From assembly GCF_015356865.1 (NCBI RefSeq), contig NZ_JAAFZA010000052.1:1-54314 (forward strand): 54,314 bases of DNA, written 5' to 3'. This document shows, piece after piece, positions 1 to 8,666 of the stretch (its first letter is position 1; each line of letters opens with the position of its first letter). Origin of the DNA: Catenulispora pinisilvae (GTDB lineage: Bacteria > Actinomycetota > Actinomycetes > Streptomycetales > Catenulisporaceae). A program made the translations under genes and the position numbers. Below the pieces are notes generated by a model. That model saw nothing but the letters and a program-made list of their open reading frames with translations. It was not told where the DNA came from and did no database searches.

Positions 1-213
1 CACCCCGACAACCACCTGCCCCCACGCACCGTCATCACCGGCAGCACCACCCCGCCGGCTTACGAGAAGGCTGCGACTCGCCTCTTCCACGCCCCAGACC
101 CTGCCGCCCGGCTGAAAGGTGCCCTCGACCTCTTCACGCTGCGCACGTTGTGGCCGGTGACCCGGCTCTACCCCGACACCCACGCCTCGGGCACCGAAGC
201 AGCCTCCCCATGA
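1..213 (+). CDS. C-terminal end of an unidentified protein (partial)
   Basis: Frame 1 is open from the first base to a TGA at 211-213, giving the last 70 residues of a protein whose start lies outside the window. The tail contains a Leu-rich segment (LKGALDLFTLRTLWPVTRLY) but no motif I recognise. Its stop overlaps the next gene in an ATGA arrangement (ATG at 210), so the two are almost certainly co-transcribed and translationally coupled. This would make it an upstream partner of the large putative toxin. Function unknown. Confidence 0.6.
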   Translation, partial: HPDNHLPPRTVITGSTTPPAYEKAATRLFHAPDPAARLKGALDLFTLRTLWPVTRLYPDTHASGTEAASP

Positions 214-2327
214 GCGGAGGCGCCATCGAAGCGACGGGCAGCCCGGGACCCGCCCCCAGCACGTCGGCCGACAACAGCACACAGGCCGCTCCAGCTGCAG
301 AAACACCTGCCAGTTCGAGTCGCGGAGACTCAGGAGACAGCCCTGCCTCGGCAGGTCAACCAGTTGCCGAGGCGCCATCGCCCGTAGCCGAGGCTACCCT
401 CGAGCCGCCACCGTTTCCCGGCCCGCGATCAGGAACCGACAACACCACCGCTCCGACCCTGGCTGAGGCGGCGATCCCACCCGCCCCGCTTCCCGGCCCT
501 ACCGCGATCGCAGCAGGAAGCTCCGCGGTCCACGGCTCCGATAGCTCATCGTCGCTCGACCGCGTCGGCGAAGGCGCCGCATCCGCTGCTACCCAGAGTC
601 CTGTCGCCCAGGTCGTTGCCGAATCGACCTTCGCACCCCCGCCAGTTCGAGACCTGGCCACACCGGATGCCAGCCGGGCCGACACCGGTAGCCGCAGCGA
701 GAACGGTTCCCCATCAGTCGAGGCAACGACCGACGCCCCTACCCACAACGACGTCAGCGGCAATAGCGACACCAACAGCCTGATCGACTCCACTGGCACA
801 CAGGCGGCTGACACCGCCGCGACACCCGCGACCGATACCCCGGCTGGCCATGAGCCCGCGGCCGACATCGCCGAGCCAGCCGGAACCGGTGCACCAGGCG
901 GCGACAGTCCGCCTCGCGCTGAGATACCGACAACCGTCGACGGCACTCCAGGCGAGACCAACTCCGCGTCGCCAGAGCCGACCCACGCAGGTGTCGACAG
1001 CCATGGCGCAGACCCACACGGAACACTGGACATAGGCGCTGACGGAACAGCCGCAGCATCCGACCGCGACGTCCTGAACGACGACCCAGTCGTGGAGCTG
1101 ACAACCGGACAGGTGCTGACAGAAACGGCACTTGGTGACGAACACGCTCGCCCGCTCGACCCCACAGCAACCACCGCCGACAGCAGCCTCACACCAGCCG
1201 CGTCATCGACACTAGATACAACTGCGGGCGATTCCGCGACGACCGGCACAGCTGTAGATCAGAACACCGGCGAGCACGACAACCAGGATTCTGGCGACAC
1301 CGATGGCGTAGAGCGGTATAGAGCCGAGGACCTTGGCGCCTTCGTGGCCCACGGAACGGCTACCAACCACGCGCTCTACGAAGGCCCCGACGGGCGGTGG
1401 CACGCAGTCGGCGACGCAGTGGGACAAGGCCTGCATCGCGAGGGAACGGGCCGTCTGCGAGACGCCAGAGGATATGTCACAGACGACAACAAGCTTCCGC
1501 CGAAAGGCATCGATGCGCATGCCGAACGCGGCCAGTCCCTCGACCAGATGCCTGCACCGACAAGTCCCGACCAACTCGCCGACCTTGAGGCGGTGCGCGC
1601 CGCAACGCTGGCCCGGGCCGAGAAGCAGGACACGAAGAACGAGATCTGGGACAACCAGGTTAAGCCGCTGATCGACAGCCTTGAACAAGCCGGGCTGACC
1701 ATCGACCGCAACACTTTCGGCAGCGCGAACTTCAAAGACGAGCTGCGCGAGGCAGTACCGAACCTGCCCCGTAACCTCCGGAACGCTGCCGTAACCGCCG
1801 CAGCCGATTACGCGCAGGCATCGCAAGCCCTTGTGGATGCAAGTGAGACGCTGGGGGTGGCCGGAGGTAGGTTCATCGGCTCGCTACTCCACCCGGACGG
1901 GCAGACGATCACCAGCTCAGACGGGACCCGGGGAGTGAAAGGGACCTTCGACCGCACCATCTATGACGGCTCGGCTACCCCCATGCTGATCATCATCGAG
2001 GAGAAGGGGGCCGGATCGACGCTCGGGGTGAGCAAAGTCGACGACCCGAACAACTCTGGGCCGAAGATCATCGCCCAGCAGTGCAGCCCCGAGTATGTCC
2101 ACCATCTTCTCCAGAACGACGATAGCCTGGCAGCGGCGCTCCAAGCCGACCCTCAGCTCTACTACAACGTTCAGAGCACTATCGAGGGAAGCAACGGCGG
2201 CGCCGTGAAATGCCTGCTCGTCCACACTTCCGCCGACGGTACCGTGAACGTCGTCCCACACCTGCTCGACCCCGGACGCTTCCGGCGTGACACAATACGC
2301 ATACCGTCCGATGAAGGAACCCAGTAG
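210..2327 (+). CDS. Putative polymorphic toxin with nuclease-like C-terminal domain
   Basis: 705 aa from the ATG at 210, which overlaps the upstream stop (ATGA). This is preferred over the longer frame from 150 because of the coupling. Residues 1 to about 365 are low-complexity Ala/Pro/Ser/Thr/Asp sequence, probably disordered. The C-terminal half is compact: an LYEGPDGRWHAVGD motif near residue 389, a helical stretch at about 450-550, then a domain with DRTIYD (about 581), IIIEEKG (about 594) and AQQCSPEYVHHLL (about 622). A Glu-x-Lys followed by a Q-x-x-S-P-E-Y helix resembles the restriction-endonuclease-fold C-terminal domains of actinobacterial polymorphic toxins. There is no signal peptide or WXG100 motif. 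Two small genes follow directly, as expected for immunity or chaperone partners. The toxin role is inferred; the nuclease class is tentative. Confidence 0.6.
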   Translation: MSGGAIEATGSPGPAPSTSADNSTQAAPAAETPASSSRGDSGDSPASAGQPVAEAPSPVAEATLEPPPFPGPRSGTDNTTAPTLAEAAIPPAPLPGPTAIAAGSSAVHGSDSSSSLDRVGEGAASAATQSPVAQVVAESTFAPPPVRDLATPDASRADTGSRSENGSPSVEATTDAPTHNDVSGNSDTNSLIDSTGTQAADTAATPATDTPAGHEPAADIAEPAGTGAPGGDSPPRAEIPTTVDGTPGETNSASPEPTHAGVDSHGADPHGTLDIGADGTAAASDRDVLNDDPVVELTTGQVLTETALGDEHARPLDPTATTADSSLTPAASSTLDTTAGDSATTGTAVDQNTGEHDNQDSGDTDGVERYRAEDLGAFVAHGTATNHALYEGPDGRWHAVGDAVGQGLHREGTGRLRDARGYVTDDNKLPPKGIDAHAERGQSLDQMPAPTSPDQLADLEAVRAATLARAEKQDTKNEIWDNQVKPLIDSLEQAGLTIDRNTFGSANFKDELREAVPNLPRNLRNAAVTAAADYAQASQALVDASETLGVAGGRFIGSLLHPDGQTITSSDGTRGVKGTFDRTIYDGSATPMLIIIEEKGAGSTLGVSKVDDPNNSGPKIIAQQCSPEYVHHLLQNDDSLAAALQADPQLYYNVQSTIEGSNGGAVKCLLVHTSADGTVNVVPHLLDPGRFRRDTIRIPSDEGTQ

Positions 2328-2329
2328 CG

Positions 2330-2812
2330 ATGGCCCAGCCGATACTTTCCGACGACGAAGCGAGAGCTTTCTTCGCGACGCTGCATGACACCACGTTTGA
2401 TTGGACCGTCGAGCAGTTGCCCGCCCTGATGGCCGAACTCGGCTGGACGATCGATGAAAGCTCCGCGATCCCCGGCAAGGCCGCGATCGCAGATGTCGCA
2501 TGGGACGTTCCTCAAGTCGACGTCTCGATGTCGTTCACCGACGGCAAGGTGAACGAGTTCTCTCTCGGGTTGTCGTCGCCGGCCAAGGATCCCGCCTCGC
2601 AACTGGCGGCTGCCGATGCCTTCGTCCGGTTCGCCGACATGGTTCAAGAGATCTTCGGGGCCCCCGGCGGGCGCGTTCCAGGGAAGTACCCGGGGCTCCA
2701 GTGGCGGCACCGCGGCCATGTCCTGACGATGAAGAACCTGCCGAGCACGATCACCGTCTACTGGGCCACGGAAGACTTCCAGGACGCTGTCGACAAGACG
2801 GGCACGGCATGA
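2330..2812 (+). CDS. DUF6301-like protein, putative immunity protein
   Basis: 160 aa, starting 2 nt after the toxin stop. The sequence opens with LSDDEARAFFATLHDTTFDW and has the alternating helix/strand pattern of small actinobacterial proteins I associate with DUF6301, which often sit beside secreted or toxin-like proteins. A Gly-Arg-x-Pro-Gly-x-x-Pro-x-x-x-W segment near residue 115 and a final ITVYW strand fit that fold. No signal peptide or membrane segment. Its stop overlaps the next start (ATGA), so three genes are coupled. A role as immunity protein for the upstream toxin is inferred from position only. Confidence 0.65.
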   Translation: MAQPILSDDEARAFFATLHDTTFDWTVEQLPALMAELGWTIDESSAIPGKAAIADVAWDVPQVDVSMSFTDGKVNEFSLGLSSPAKDPASQLAAADAFVRFADMVQEIFGAPGGRVPGKYPGLQWRHRGHVLTMKNLPSTITVYWATEDFQDAVDKTGTA

Positions 2813-3234
2813 GCTCCGCTCTCCGGCAGGCGAGCGCGTGGCTCGCCGCGGATCTGGTACAGCTCCGCGAGCACGATGTGATCGTCGTCAGGCGCGGAGG
2901 GAAGTATGTGCACGGTCGAGGGGATGCCGACTGCCTCCTGATCGAAACCAGCAGCAACGTCGACCTGGTGGGCTACCTGCGCCTGACACCCGACGACGAG
3001 GCGGCTCTACGGGCACGCGGATGGTCGCCCCCCATTCCAGGGGTGCCTGGATGGTTCCGTACCTTCCCTTGGCCGGTCTCCGGCACCGAGGCGCTGACCG
3101 CAGCCGAGATGATGATTGACCTGATCGAGCAGTTGCCGCCTGCAGAGGACGAACCACTCGAGGTCTTTGCCTTCAACCTTAAGACCGACGAGCCACTCGA
3201 CCTGGAGTCCGTGCGTCGCATTCGCGCGATCTGA
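2809..3234 (+). CDS. TY-Chap domain-like protein, putative chaperone or immunity factor
   Basis: 141 aa from the ATG at 2809, overlapping the preceding stop by 4 nt. The same frame is open upstream to 2500, but that part is the out-of-frame shadow of the 160-aa gene. The protein has a hydrophobic strand (DVIVVRRGGKYVHG), then LTPDDEAALRARGWSPP, an aromatic WFRTFPWP segment and a long Leu-rich helix. This layout matches TY-Chap (T3SS/YbjN-chaperone-like) proteins of actinobacteria. It is the last gene of the toxin-linked operon and faces the convergent SDR gene 26 nt away. Probably cytoplasmic. Confidence 0.65.
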   Translation: MSSALRQASAWLAADLVQLREHDVIVVRRGGKYVHGRGDADCLLIETSSNVDLVGYLRLTPDDEAALRARGWSPPIPGVPGWFRTFPWPVSGTEALTAAEMMIDLIEQLPPAEDEPLEVFAFNLKTDEPLDLESVRRIRAI

Positions 3235-3260
3235 TACCGAGTGCAGGATGTGATCGCTGT

Positions 3261-4019
3261 TCAGCGTCGCCTCGGTTGCCAGCCGAGCAGATCCCGGGCT
3301 TTGGCGGTGCTCCAGCAACGGCCGGAGCCGTCGTCCCCGACAATATGGAACGCCTCGAAGCCAGGATCGCTGCGATCCAGAGCGGCGAGCACTGCGCTGG
3401 CCAGGTCGCTTGCCGCCAGCGAGGGCAGGAGCGTGCCGTCCAAACAGCGGATTTCCGCCGGTGAATCGAATATAGGCAGCGCCCACAGCGGCCACGCCGC
3501 TTCGGTCGTTGGCCAAGCGATCCTCAGCGCCGAGACAGTTAACTGGTGTACTGCGGCCGCGGCTTCGGCAACGGTTTCGGCGAGCCGTTTGACCAACCCG
3601 TATGCGTCGGCCGAGTCGGGAACGGACCGTTCGTCCAGCAGGCGGTCGGTCACGGGGGTCGGCACATTGGCGAACACCGAGATGCTGGAGATCAGCACGG
3701 CTCGCCGTACCCTGGCCGCCCCGGCGGCTGCCAAGGTCAGGTGGACCGCGGCGACGTTGGTCTCGTAGCTGCTGCGCACGTCGAAGTCGCCGTCTGCGCC
3801 CCGAGGGCCGAGCGCGGTGAAGACCACGGCGTCGACGCCGGCCAACGCCGAGCTCAAGGCAGCCGGGTCCAAGGCGCTTCCGCACGCCCACTCGACCGCG
3901 ACGTCACCAGCCGGCTCGACGGGGTCGAGCACCCGTACCAAATGCCCGGCCTCAGCCAGTCCGGGCACTATCAGGGAGCCGACGTAGCCGCTGCCCCCGA
4001 CAATCAGGACCCTCATCAT
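3261..4019 (-). CDS. NAD(P)-dependent epimerase/dehydratase (extended-SDR like)
   Basis: About 252 aa. The N-terminus MRVLIVGGSGYVGS is a Rossmann dinucleotide motif (GGxGxxG), and a Tyr-x-x-x-Lys-like motif (YGLVKRLAE) lies near residue 147, as in SDR catalytic sites. Two adjacent ATG codons (4019 and 4016) both fit; an in-frame ATG at 4046 would add an unlikely Arg-rich leader. The family oxidises, reduces or epimerises nucleotide-sugar or other small substrates; the substrate here cannot be predicted. It stands alone, convergent with the toxin operon and divergent from the 131-aa gene at 4108. Confidence 0.85.
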   Translation of the reverse strand: MMRVLIVGGSGYVGSLIVPGLAEAGHLVRVLDPVEPAGDVAVEWACGSALDPAALSSALAGVDAVVFTALGPRGADGDFDVRSSYETNVAAVHLTLAAAGAARVRRAVLISSISVFANVPTPVTDRLLDERSVPDSADAYGLVKRLAETVAEAAAAVHQLTVSALRIAWPTTEAAWPLWALPIFDSPAEIRCLDGTLLPSLAASDLASAVLAALDRSDPGFEAFHIVGDDGSGRCWSTAKARDLLGWQPRRR

Positions 4020-4107
4020 CCGGCGACCGTAACAGCGCGCCTGCACTCGGTCACAGCGATTTACTCACCCCATTCCCCCGCGGTCCGGGCCTTCCTACGC
4101 TGGAGCC

Positions 4108-4503
4108 GTGAAGCGACGATCCAAACCCGACGAGCACGCCGCGGCGCCGCCTTTGCCGCAGCCGACGCCGAGGCAGTTGGCAGAGGACTGGCTGCGGGCG
4201 CTGACGCTCACCGTCACCGCCGACCGCGGCACGACCCTGGAACAGCTGTACCAGTCCATCGCCGAGGCCAACCAGATCAGCGCGGTCCAGGTGGAGCTCG
4301 GAACGCCCCTGCCGCCGGCCGACGCTCGCGCCTTGGACGATGCGATGGCGTGGACCTCCAGGATCCGCAGCGACCAGGCCAAGGCGAACATGCTGATCGA
4401 CGCGCTGCTCATTCAGTGGCTCGCCGAAGCGACCGGTCAGGACCGCGCTGCCGTGGTCCAGCGCCTGGCTCTGGAAGTCGAGGCACTGCTTCCGCCGGCA
4501 TGA
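4108..4503 (+). CDS. Conserved hypothetical protein
   Basis: 131 aa starting with GTG behind a GGAG-type ribosome site. The protein is mostly alpha-helical: a short Pro-rich N-terminus (about 30 aa) followed by helices such as LAEDWLRALTLTVT and LIDALLIQWLAEATGQ. No signal peptide, membrane segment or catalytic motif. Good third-position GC supports coding. It is convergent with the GNAT gene at 4611 and divergent from the SDR gene. No function assigned. Confidence 0.6.
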   Translation: MKRRSKPDEHAAAPPLPQPTPRQLAEDWLRALTLTVTADRGTTLEQLYQSIAEANQISAVQVELGTPLPPADARALDDAMAWTSRIRSDQAKANMLIDALLIQWLAEATGQDRAAVVQRLALEVEALLPPA

Positions 4504-4610
4504 TGGCGCGGCCTCGGTCCGACCCGCACGTCGACCGGAGCCGCCCCTGCCCGGCCAGCGCGATGAGGTGGCTGAGACAGGCCGCCGCAGTGTCGGGTGC
4601 CGTCCGCCGC

Positions 4611-5114
4611 TCATCGACATCCGGTAGGCAGGTGGAAGTAGAGTCGATCAGGGTCTGCCTCCACCAGTTCGGCGCCGCAGTTCTCCAGAACGCGGCGGCT
4701 GGCGCGATTGCCGGGGCGGACGGTGATCAGCGCCGGATCGATCCCCAGCGCGCCGATGACCGGCAACGCCGCGGTGAGCATCGCGGTGGCGTGGCCCCGC
4801 CCGCGTGCTGAGGGACGGATGTCGTAGCCGACGTGCCCTGATATGGCCCGCGTCCCCGACAGGGTGTGCCAGATACCGATCCGTCCCAGGTAATCGGGCC
4901 CGTCGACCCACCACAGCTGGGTCATGGCCGACCAGTCCGGCGCCGGATGCCGACGGGGGTCCCCTCGGAGCTGTTCGGCGTATGCGGCAAAGGCGGCAGG
5001 ATCGTCGATGTCGAGACCGTCGAAGTCGGGGTAACCGCCCTCAGCCTGGTATTCCGTGACCGCGGCCAGGTAGGAGGGGTGGACGGTGACGGTCGGGGGA
5101 ACGAGCTCCGGCAT
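4611..5114 (-). CDS. GNAT family N-acetyltransferase
   Basis: 167 aa from the ATG at 5114, chosen because a GGGAG ribosome site lies just upstream; the frame is open to 5165. The acetyl-CoA signature is clear: strand VGYDIRPSARGRGHATAMLTA (the R-G-R-G-H-A pyrophosphate-binding loop, about residues 101-113), then VRPGNRASRRVLENCGAELV, the typical motif B helix. The family transfers acetyl from acetyl-CoA to an amine of an antibiotic, metabolite or protein; the target is unknown. The start lies within the 3' end of the upstream phosphotransferase gene on the same strand (74-nt overlap), so the two are probably one transcript. Confidence 0.9.
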   Translation of the reverse strand: MPELVPPTVTVHPSYLAAVTEYQAEGGYPDFDGLDIDDPAAFAAYAEQLRGDPRRHPAPDWSAMTQLWWVDGPDYLGRIGIWHTLSGTRAISGHVGYDIRPSARGRGHATAMLTAALPVIGALGIDPALITVRPGNRASRRVLENCGAELVEADPDRLYFHLPTGCR

Positions 5115-6189
5115 GACCGGCTCCCATCGCAGAATCTTTTGAGATCGGCGTTCGACGGCCGGCACCTCGTGGGCGCGGCCGGCCTGCGCCGGCGAGCAGC
5201 CGCTCCAGATGGTCGCTGCTCTCGACGAACTTCGGCAGCAGGTTCAGCGGATGGTCCGCAGCTAGCCGGTCCGGCGGGGCGGTGGCGGCATGCCAGGTGA
5301 ACAGCTCACGCAGCGTGAACGTGAGCTGATACAGCCACAGTCGCCCGATAAGGTTCGGGGACGCGAACAGGCCCGGATAGGCGCCGGCCAGCCAGCCCAG
5401 CAGCTGCGACACCTCGTGTTCCGGCATCAGCTCCGGCTCCTGGCCGCTCCAGTCGACCGCGCGAAGGAACGGCTCCAGCTCCAGGTCCCGCAGACCGAGC
5501 CGGACCCATTCCAGGTCAAGCAGCGCGACCAACCGGCCGTCGTTCCACAGCACGTTGTTCAGGTGTGCGTCGCCGTGCACCACGACGTGCCCTGCCGTGT
5601 CGATGTAGGGATCGTGAACGGCCAGACCCCGCAGCCGCTCCAGCAGGTCATCCACCAGTTGAGGCCGGACGAAGGGCAAGCTGCGGGCGTGTCCGGCCAG
5701 AGCGGTCGCGCGGTCCAGAGGCAGAGGATTCAACGTCGCGCCGACCACGGCGACTGGATCAGACAGGTCTACCGCCTCGCGGGCATTGACGAGCTGGCTT
5801 GCAGGCCCGCGAGGAGTCCATTGGTGCAGCGCCGCCAAAGCCTGCGCGAGTTGGTCCACGGCGCCTGCCCGGTCACGGTCGCTGAGCCGTGGCCAGACCT
5901 CGGCCAGCGGCACGCCTTCGACCCATCGCGTTACCGTCCAGGCCAACTCTCCGCTCCGGCCGGCAGCCACCAGCGGCGGGTAGCGCACCTCAGGCGGTAG
6001 GTCGGCGGCAACGGATGCTTCACGCTCCAGGCGCTGGACGTCGCCGTTCCAGCAGATCCGTAGCACGTGAGAGCCGAACCGCCAGGTGTCGTTGGAAAAG
6101 CCTGACAGCGGCACTGCCGCGGCCGCGTGTCCAAGCTTCGTGTCGGCCAGTACCCGTTCAAGCCGCTCCGCGCGTGCGTCGTGCTCCAT
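5041..6189 (-). CDS. Aminoglycoside phosphotransferase-family kinase
   Basis: 382 aa. Protein-kinase-like APH fold: FGSHVLRICWNGD (ATP-binding strand), Brenner motif VVHGDAHLNNVLW with catalytic Asp near residue 206, then LVALLDLEWVRLG carrying the metal-binding Asp. The family phosphorylates aminoglycosides, choline, homoserine or similar hydroxyls; the substrate is open. The last about 40 residues are Arg/Pro-rich and are translated from DNA that also encodes the start of the GNAT gene. The natural end may be near LERLLAG, with the tail an extension after a lost stop or frameshift. Two more members of the family lie within 3.5 kb downstream. Confidence 0.85.
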   Translation of the reverse strand: MEHDARAERLERVLADTKLGHAAAAVPLSGFSNDTWRFGSHVLRICWNGDVQRLEREASVAADLPPEVRYPPLVAAGRSGELAWTVTRWVEGVPLAEVWPRLSDRDRAGAVDQLAQALAALHQWTPRGPASQLVNAREAVDLSDPVAVVGATLNPLPLDRATALAGHARSLPFVRPQLVDDLLERLRGLAVHDPYIDTAGHVVVHGDAHLNNVLWNDGRLVALLDLEWVRLGLRDLELEPFLRAVDWSGQEPELMPEHEVSQLLGWLAGAYPGLFASPNLIGRLWLYQLTFTLRELFTWHAATAPPDRLAADHPLNLLPKFVESSDHLERLLAGAGRPRPRGAGRRTPISKDSAMGAGHAGARSPDRHRPPLLPGRGHGIPG

Positions 6190-6371
6190 CCCGGAAGCGT
6201 GTCAGCCGCTATCAAGCGGCGCGAGCGGATTTCCTATTACAAGATCGCCGGATTCCGGCTACCGGAAACCCCTCCCGATCGCGGTGCGGCCGTACGCGGC
6301 GATGCCGGGAACGATGTTGCGCATCGGCGGTAGCTTGGGCGCCATGGCCACCGACCCGGGATCGCTTCAAT

Positions 6372-7396
6372 GAGCCATTCCCGGTAGCTGCGTCTCACGC
6401 TGTGTGACGGGCGGGTAGGGGTCGGCCGTATTCGAGGTGGAGCAGGACGATTGCGGCCTTGGCGATCGCGCCGATCCGCCACGGGCACACACTGACCCGT
6501 CGCAGGGCTTTGAAGGTGGTCTTGAGCAGCGAGTTCGCGCGCTCGGCGATGGCGTGGACGCCGCGGACGAGCAGGTTGTACTGCCGCTGGTCCTCCTTGA
6601 GTTCGACGCCTTTGAGCTTCTTGATCGGCATCCGCAGGGCGGGTCCGGCCAGGCCCTCGTAGCCCAGGTCGGTCAGCGTCGGCATCTGCTCGGCGGCGGC
6701 CTGCTCCAGCGCGGACATCAGACCGGCCGCGGCTTTGGCGCAGGTGGTGTCGTGCTCCCGGCCGGGCCGGACGGCGGAGATCCACAGCGGCCAGCCGTCG
6801 GTGTCGGAGAGCACCTGCAGGTTCCCGCCGTGGTGCTTGTGCTTGCCGGACCACCACAGGTCCGCGCCGTTCGGGCCGGGCGCGGCGCACCGGTCGATGC
6901 GGATCACGGTGCCATCCAGGTTCAGGTGGGTGTGGCCTGCGGCTTTGGCGGCAGCGATAGCCTCGGGCAAGCCCGGGGCGGCCGCGGCAAGGGCGTCGAT
7001 ACCCTCGTGCAGCGCCCGGTAGGCCGTGGACTTCCCGATCCCGTTGTCGCAGGCCAGCTGCGCGATCCGGGTGCCGTCCAGGAACCAGCGCAGGACCAGC
7101 ACCGCCTGCCGGTAGCAGCCAAGAGCCCGCCGTCCCCGGCGGGTGCCCAGTTCAGCCCGCCGCAGGCACAGCAGTCGGGCCAGGAAGAACACCGTCTCCT
7201 CCCGGACGTCGAGCACGGCGGTGTATGTCACCATAGAGTCCACGTGAAGCCTCGCGGTATGAAGTTGATCCTTAGACAAGACCTACTTCTACCAGGGGCT
7301 TCACGCCGTTTGATCACAGGGTTCGCATACGACTCGACACGAAGTCAGACCCCGGTGCGATCACAGAGAGCTGCCGGCAGTTACCGGGAATGGCTC
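6372..7396 (-). mobile_element. IS5-family (ISL2-type) insertion sequence, intact
   Basis: A 1025-bp element with imperfect terminal inverted repeats: GAGCCATTCCCGGTA at 6372-6386 and its complement ending at 7396. It is flanked by a 3-bp direct repeat AAT (6369-6371 and 7397-7399). An A-N-T duplication is the known hallmark of the ISL2 subgroup of the IS5 family. It contains one transposase gene reading leftward with no visible frameshift. Clean ends and the target duplication suggest a recent insertion. Confidence 0.85.
6395..7279 (-). CDS. IS5-family transposase (DDE_Tnp_4 type)
   Basis: 294 aa from a TTG at 7279, with an AGGT purine run upstream; an ATG at 7234 (MVTYTAVLDV) is an alternative. 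An N-terminal helix-turn-helix (IAQLACDNGIGKSTAYRAL) is followed by the DDE catalytic domain: LNLDGTVIRIDR (first Asp), SDTDGWPLWISAVRPGREHD and LTDLGYEGL (second Asp), then the helix HAIAERANSLLKTTFKAL carrying the Glu. It cuts and joins the element ends at ANT-type targets. It fills the element except for short ends, as expected for this family. Confidence 0.92.
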   Translation of the reverse strand: MSKDQLHTARLHVDSMVTYTAVLDVREETVFFLARLLCLRRAELGTRRGRRALGCYRQAVLVLRWFLDGTRIAQLACDNGIGKSTAYRALHEGIDALAAAAPGLPEAIAAAKAAGHTHLNLDGTVIRIDRCAAPGPNGADLWWSGKHKHHGGNLQVLSDTDGWPLWISAVRPGREHDTTCAKAAAGLMSALEQAAAEQMPTLTDLGYEGLAGPALRMPIKKLKGVELKEDQRQYNLLVRGVHAIAERANSLLKTTFKALRRVSVCPWRIGAIAKAAIVLLHLEYGRPLPARHTA

Positions 7397-7399
7397 AAT

Positions 7400-7530
7400 G
7401 CCTTGAATGAAGACGTCTCCCATCTCGCCATAGGTGTACAGGCCGTGGGCGCGTTCCCATTCGATGGACAGGATGCAGTCTTCGCGGCAGGCCCAGTTGA
7501 AGGCACTGACGGACACCTGGGCTGTGGTCC
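7400..7530 (-). pseudogene. Coding remnant interrupted by the IS5 element
   Basis: On the minus strand, DNA just outside the IS reads without stop as VSVSAFNWACREDC followed by ILSIEWERAHGLYTYGEMG and DVFIQGI, ending at the AAT duplication. Removing the IS and one AAT lets the frame continue (EAIPGRWPWRP) in the left flank. The composition looks protein-like, but I do not recognise the family and see no start. Most likely the 3' part of an older gene into which the IS inserted. Could be chance reading in GC-rich DNA. Confidence 0.3.
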
Positions 7531-7686
7531 TTCGGCCCGCCGTGCTCGATGGTCGGCAGGGGTTTGGCCAGGATCAGCAGACCGTACGGGACAGGAAGTC
7601 GTGTTAGTGCAGGTTCATGGCCGCTGCTGCCTCTACCCACAAATATCACCGTGACTACGGCCAGGGACCCGTGCGACAGTCAGCGA

Positions 7687-8628
7687 GTGATCGAACCCCC
7701 GAAGCTGGACGAGAAGACCCTTGCCGACGCCATCGCCGACGCCTGGGTCCTGGACGTCACGGGATTGACTTTCTTGCCAGTCGGCCTCGAGGGCTGGACC
7801 TACCGCGTGGACACTGTCACCGGCGATTCCTACTTCCTGAAACTGAGGAAAGAGGCCTCGGACGCGGCTGCCCTCGAAGTGCCCCGCGCGCTGGTCAAGC
7901 AGGGCATCGACCGGGTCGTGGCTCCGATCGCTGCCGACACCGGCGAACTCAATTTCCCGGTGGCGGGCCACTGGCTTCTGCTCTATCCCTACATCGCCAG
8001 CAGCAACCTTTGGGACACGGGCCTCACCGAACCACAATGGATCGAGTACGGCCGCCTCATGGCCGCCATCCACGCCGCGGCTCCTCCGCCGGACACCGCA
8101 ATGCCGGTCGAGAAGTTCGCCACCACCGCCCCGGACTCTCTGCGCGCGATGGCTGACGTCGCGCCGAGCGTCCCCGACCTCGCCGATCTCTGGGCCGCCC
8201 GTGGCACCCGCCTGCTCCACCTGGCCGACGAGACCGAACACCTGGCCGCCGCAGCTGCGGACATCGGCGCCGACCTCGTCCTCTGTCACACCGACATCCA
8301 CCTGGGCAACTTGCTGGCCGACCGCACGGGCCGCCTCAATACCATCGACTGGGACGCGCCGATACTTGCGCCGAAAGAGCGCGACCTGATGTTCCCGTTC
8401 AGCTCGGCCTTCAGCGACGCTCCTCCCGATCCCCGCCACAAGCACTTATTCCGCACCGGATACGGCCCGCTAGACCTCGATCCGACCCTCATGGCCTACT
8501 ACCAGACCGAACGGACCATCGACGACATCGCCCAGTTCCTGGCCGCTGTCGCCGACCCCGCCGTCGGTGCGGCGACCAGGGCCAACGCCCTGCACTGGCT
8601 ACAGGTGGCGGTCGGCGAACGGACCTGA
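7687..8628 (+). CDS. Phosphotransferase (APH/choline kinase family)
   Basis: 313 aa from GTG at 7687; a GTG at 7651 is also possible and the frame is open to 7549. Motifs: LEGWTYRVD (nucleotide loop), YFLKLRKE (ATP lysine), LVLCHTDIHLGNLLAD (Brenner motif, catalytic Asp) and LNTIDWDAPILAPKERDLMF (metal-binding Asp). The HTD variant and the following helix resemble spectinomycin- or streptomycin-type and macrolide-type phosphotransferases, but the substrate cannot be told. Immediately followed by the remains of another family member. Confidence 0.88.
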   Translation: MIEPPKLDEKTLADAIADAWVLDVTGLTFLPVGLEGWTYRVDTVTGDSYFLKLRKEASDAAALEVPRALVKQGIDRVVAPIAADTGELNFPVAGHWLLLYPYIASSNLWDTGLTEPQWIEYGRLMAAIHAAAPPPDTAMPVEKFATTAPDSLRAMADVAPSVPDLADLWAARGTRLLHLADETEHLAAAAADIGADLVLCHTDIHLGNLLADRTGRLNTIDWDAPILAPKERDLMFPFSSAFSDAPPDPRHKHLFRTGYGPLDLDPTLMAYYQTERTIDDIAQFLAAVADPAVGAATRANALHWLQVAVGERT

Positions 8629-8666
8629 AACAGGTCGCGCACACCACATAGAGCCGGTTCACGCGG

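Noticed and set aside
356..1249. 297-aa minus-strand frame opposite the toxin gene
   Set aside because: Shadow of the low-complexity Ala/Pro/Thr region; the plus-strand frame is complete, coupled to both neighbours and ends in a recognisable domain.
3007..3891. 294-aa minus-strand frame spanning the TY-Chap-like and SDR genes
   Set aside because: Out of frame with the SDR and antisense to the TY-Chap-like gene; Arg/Gly-rich without motifs.
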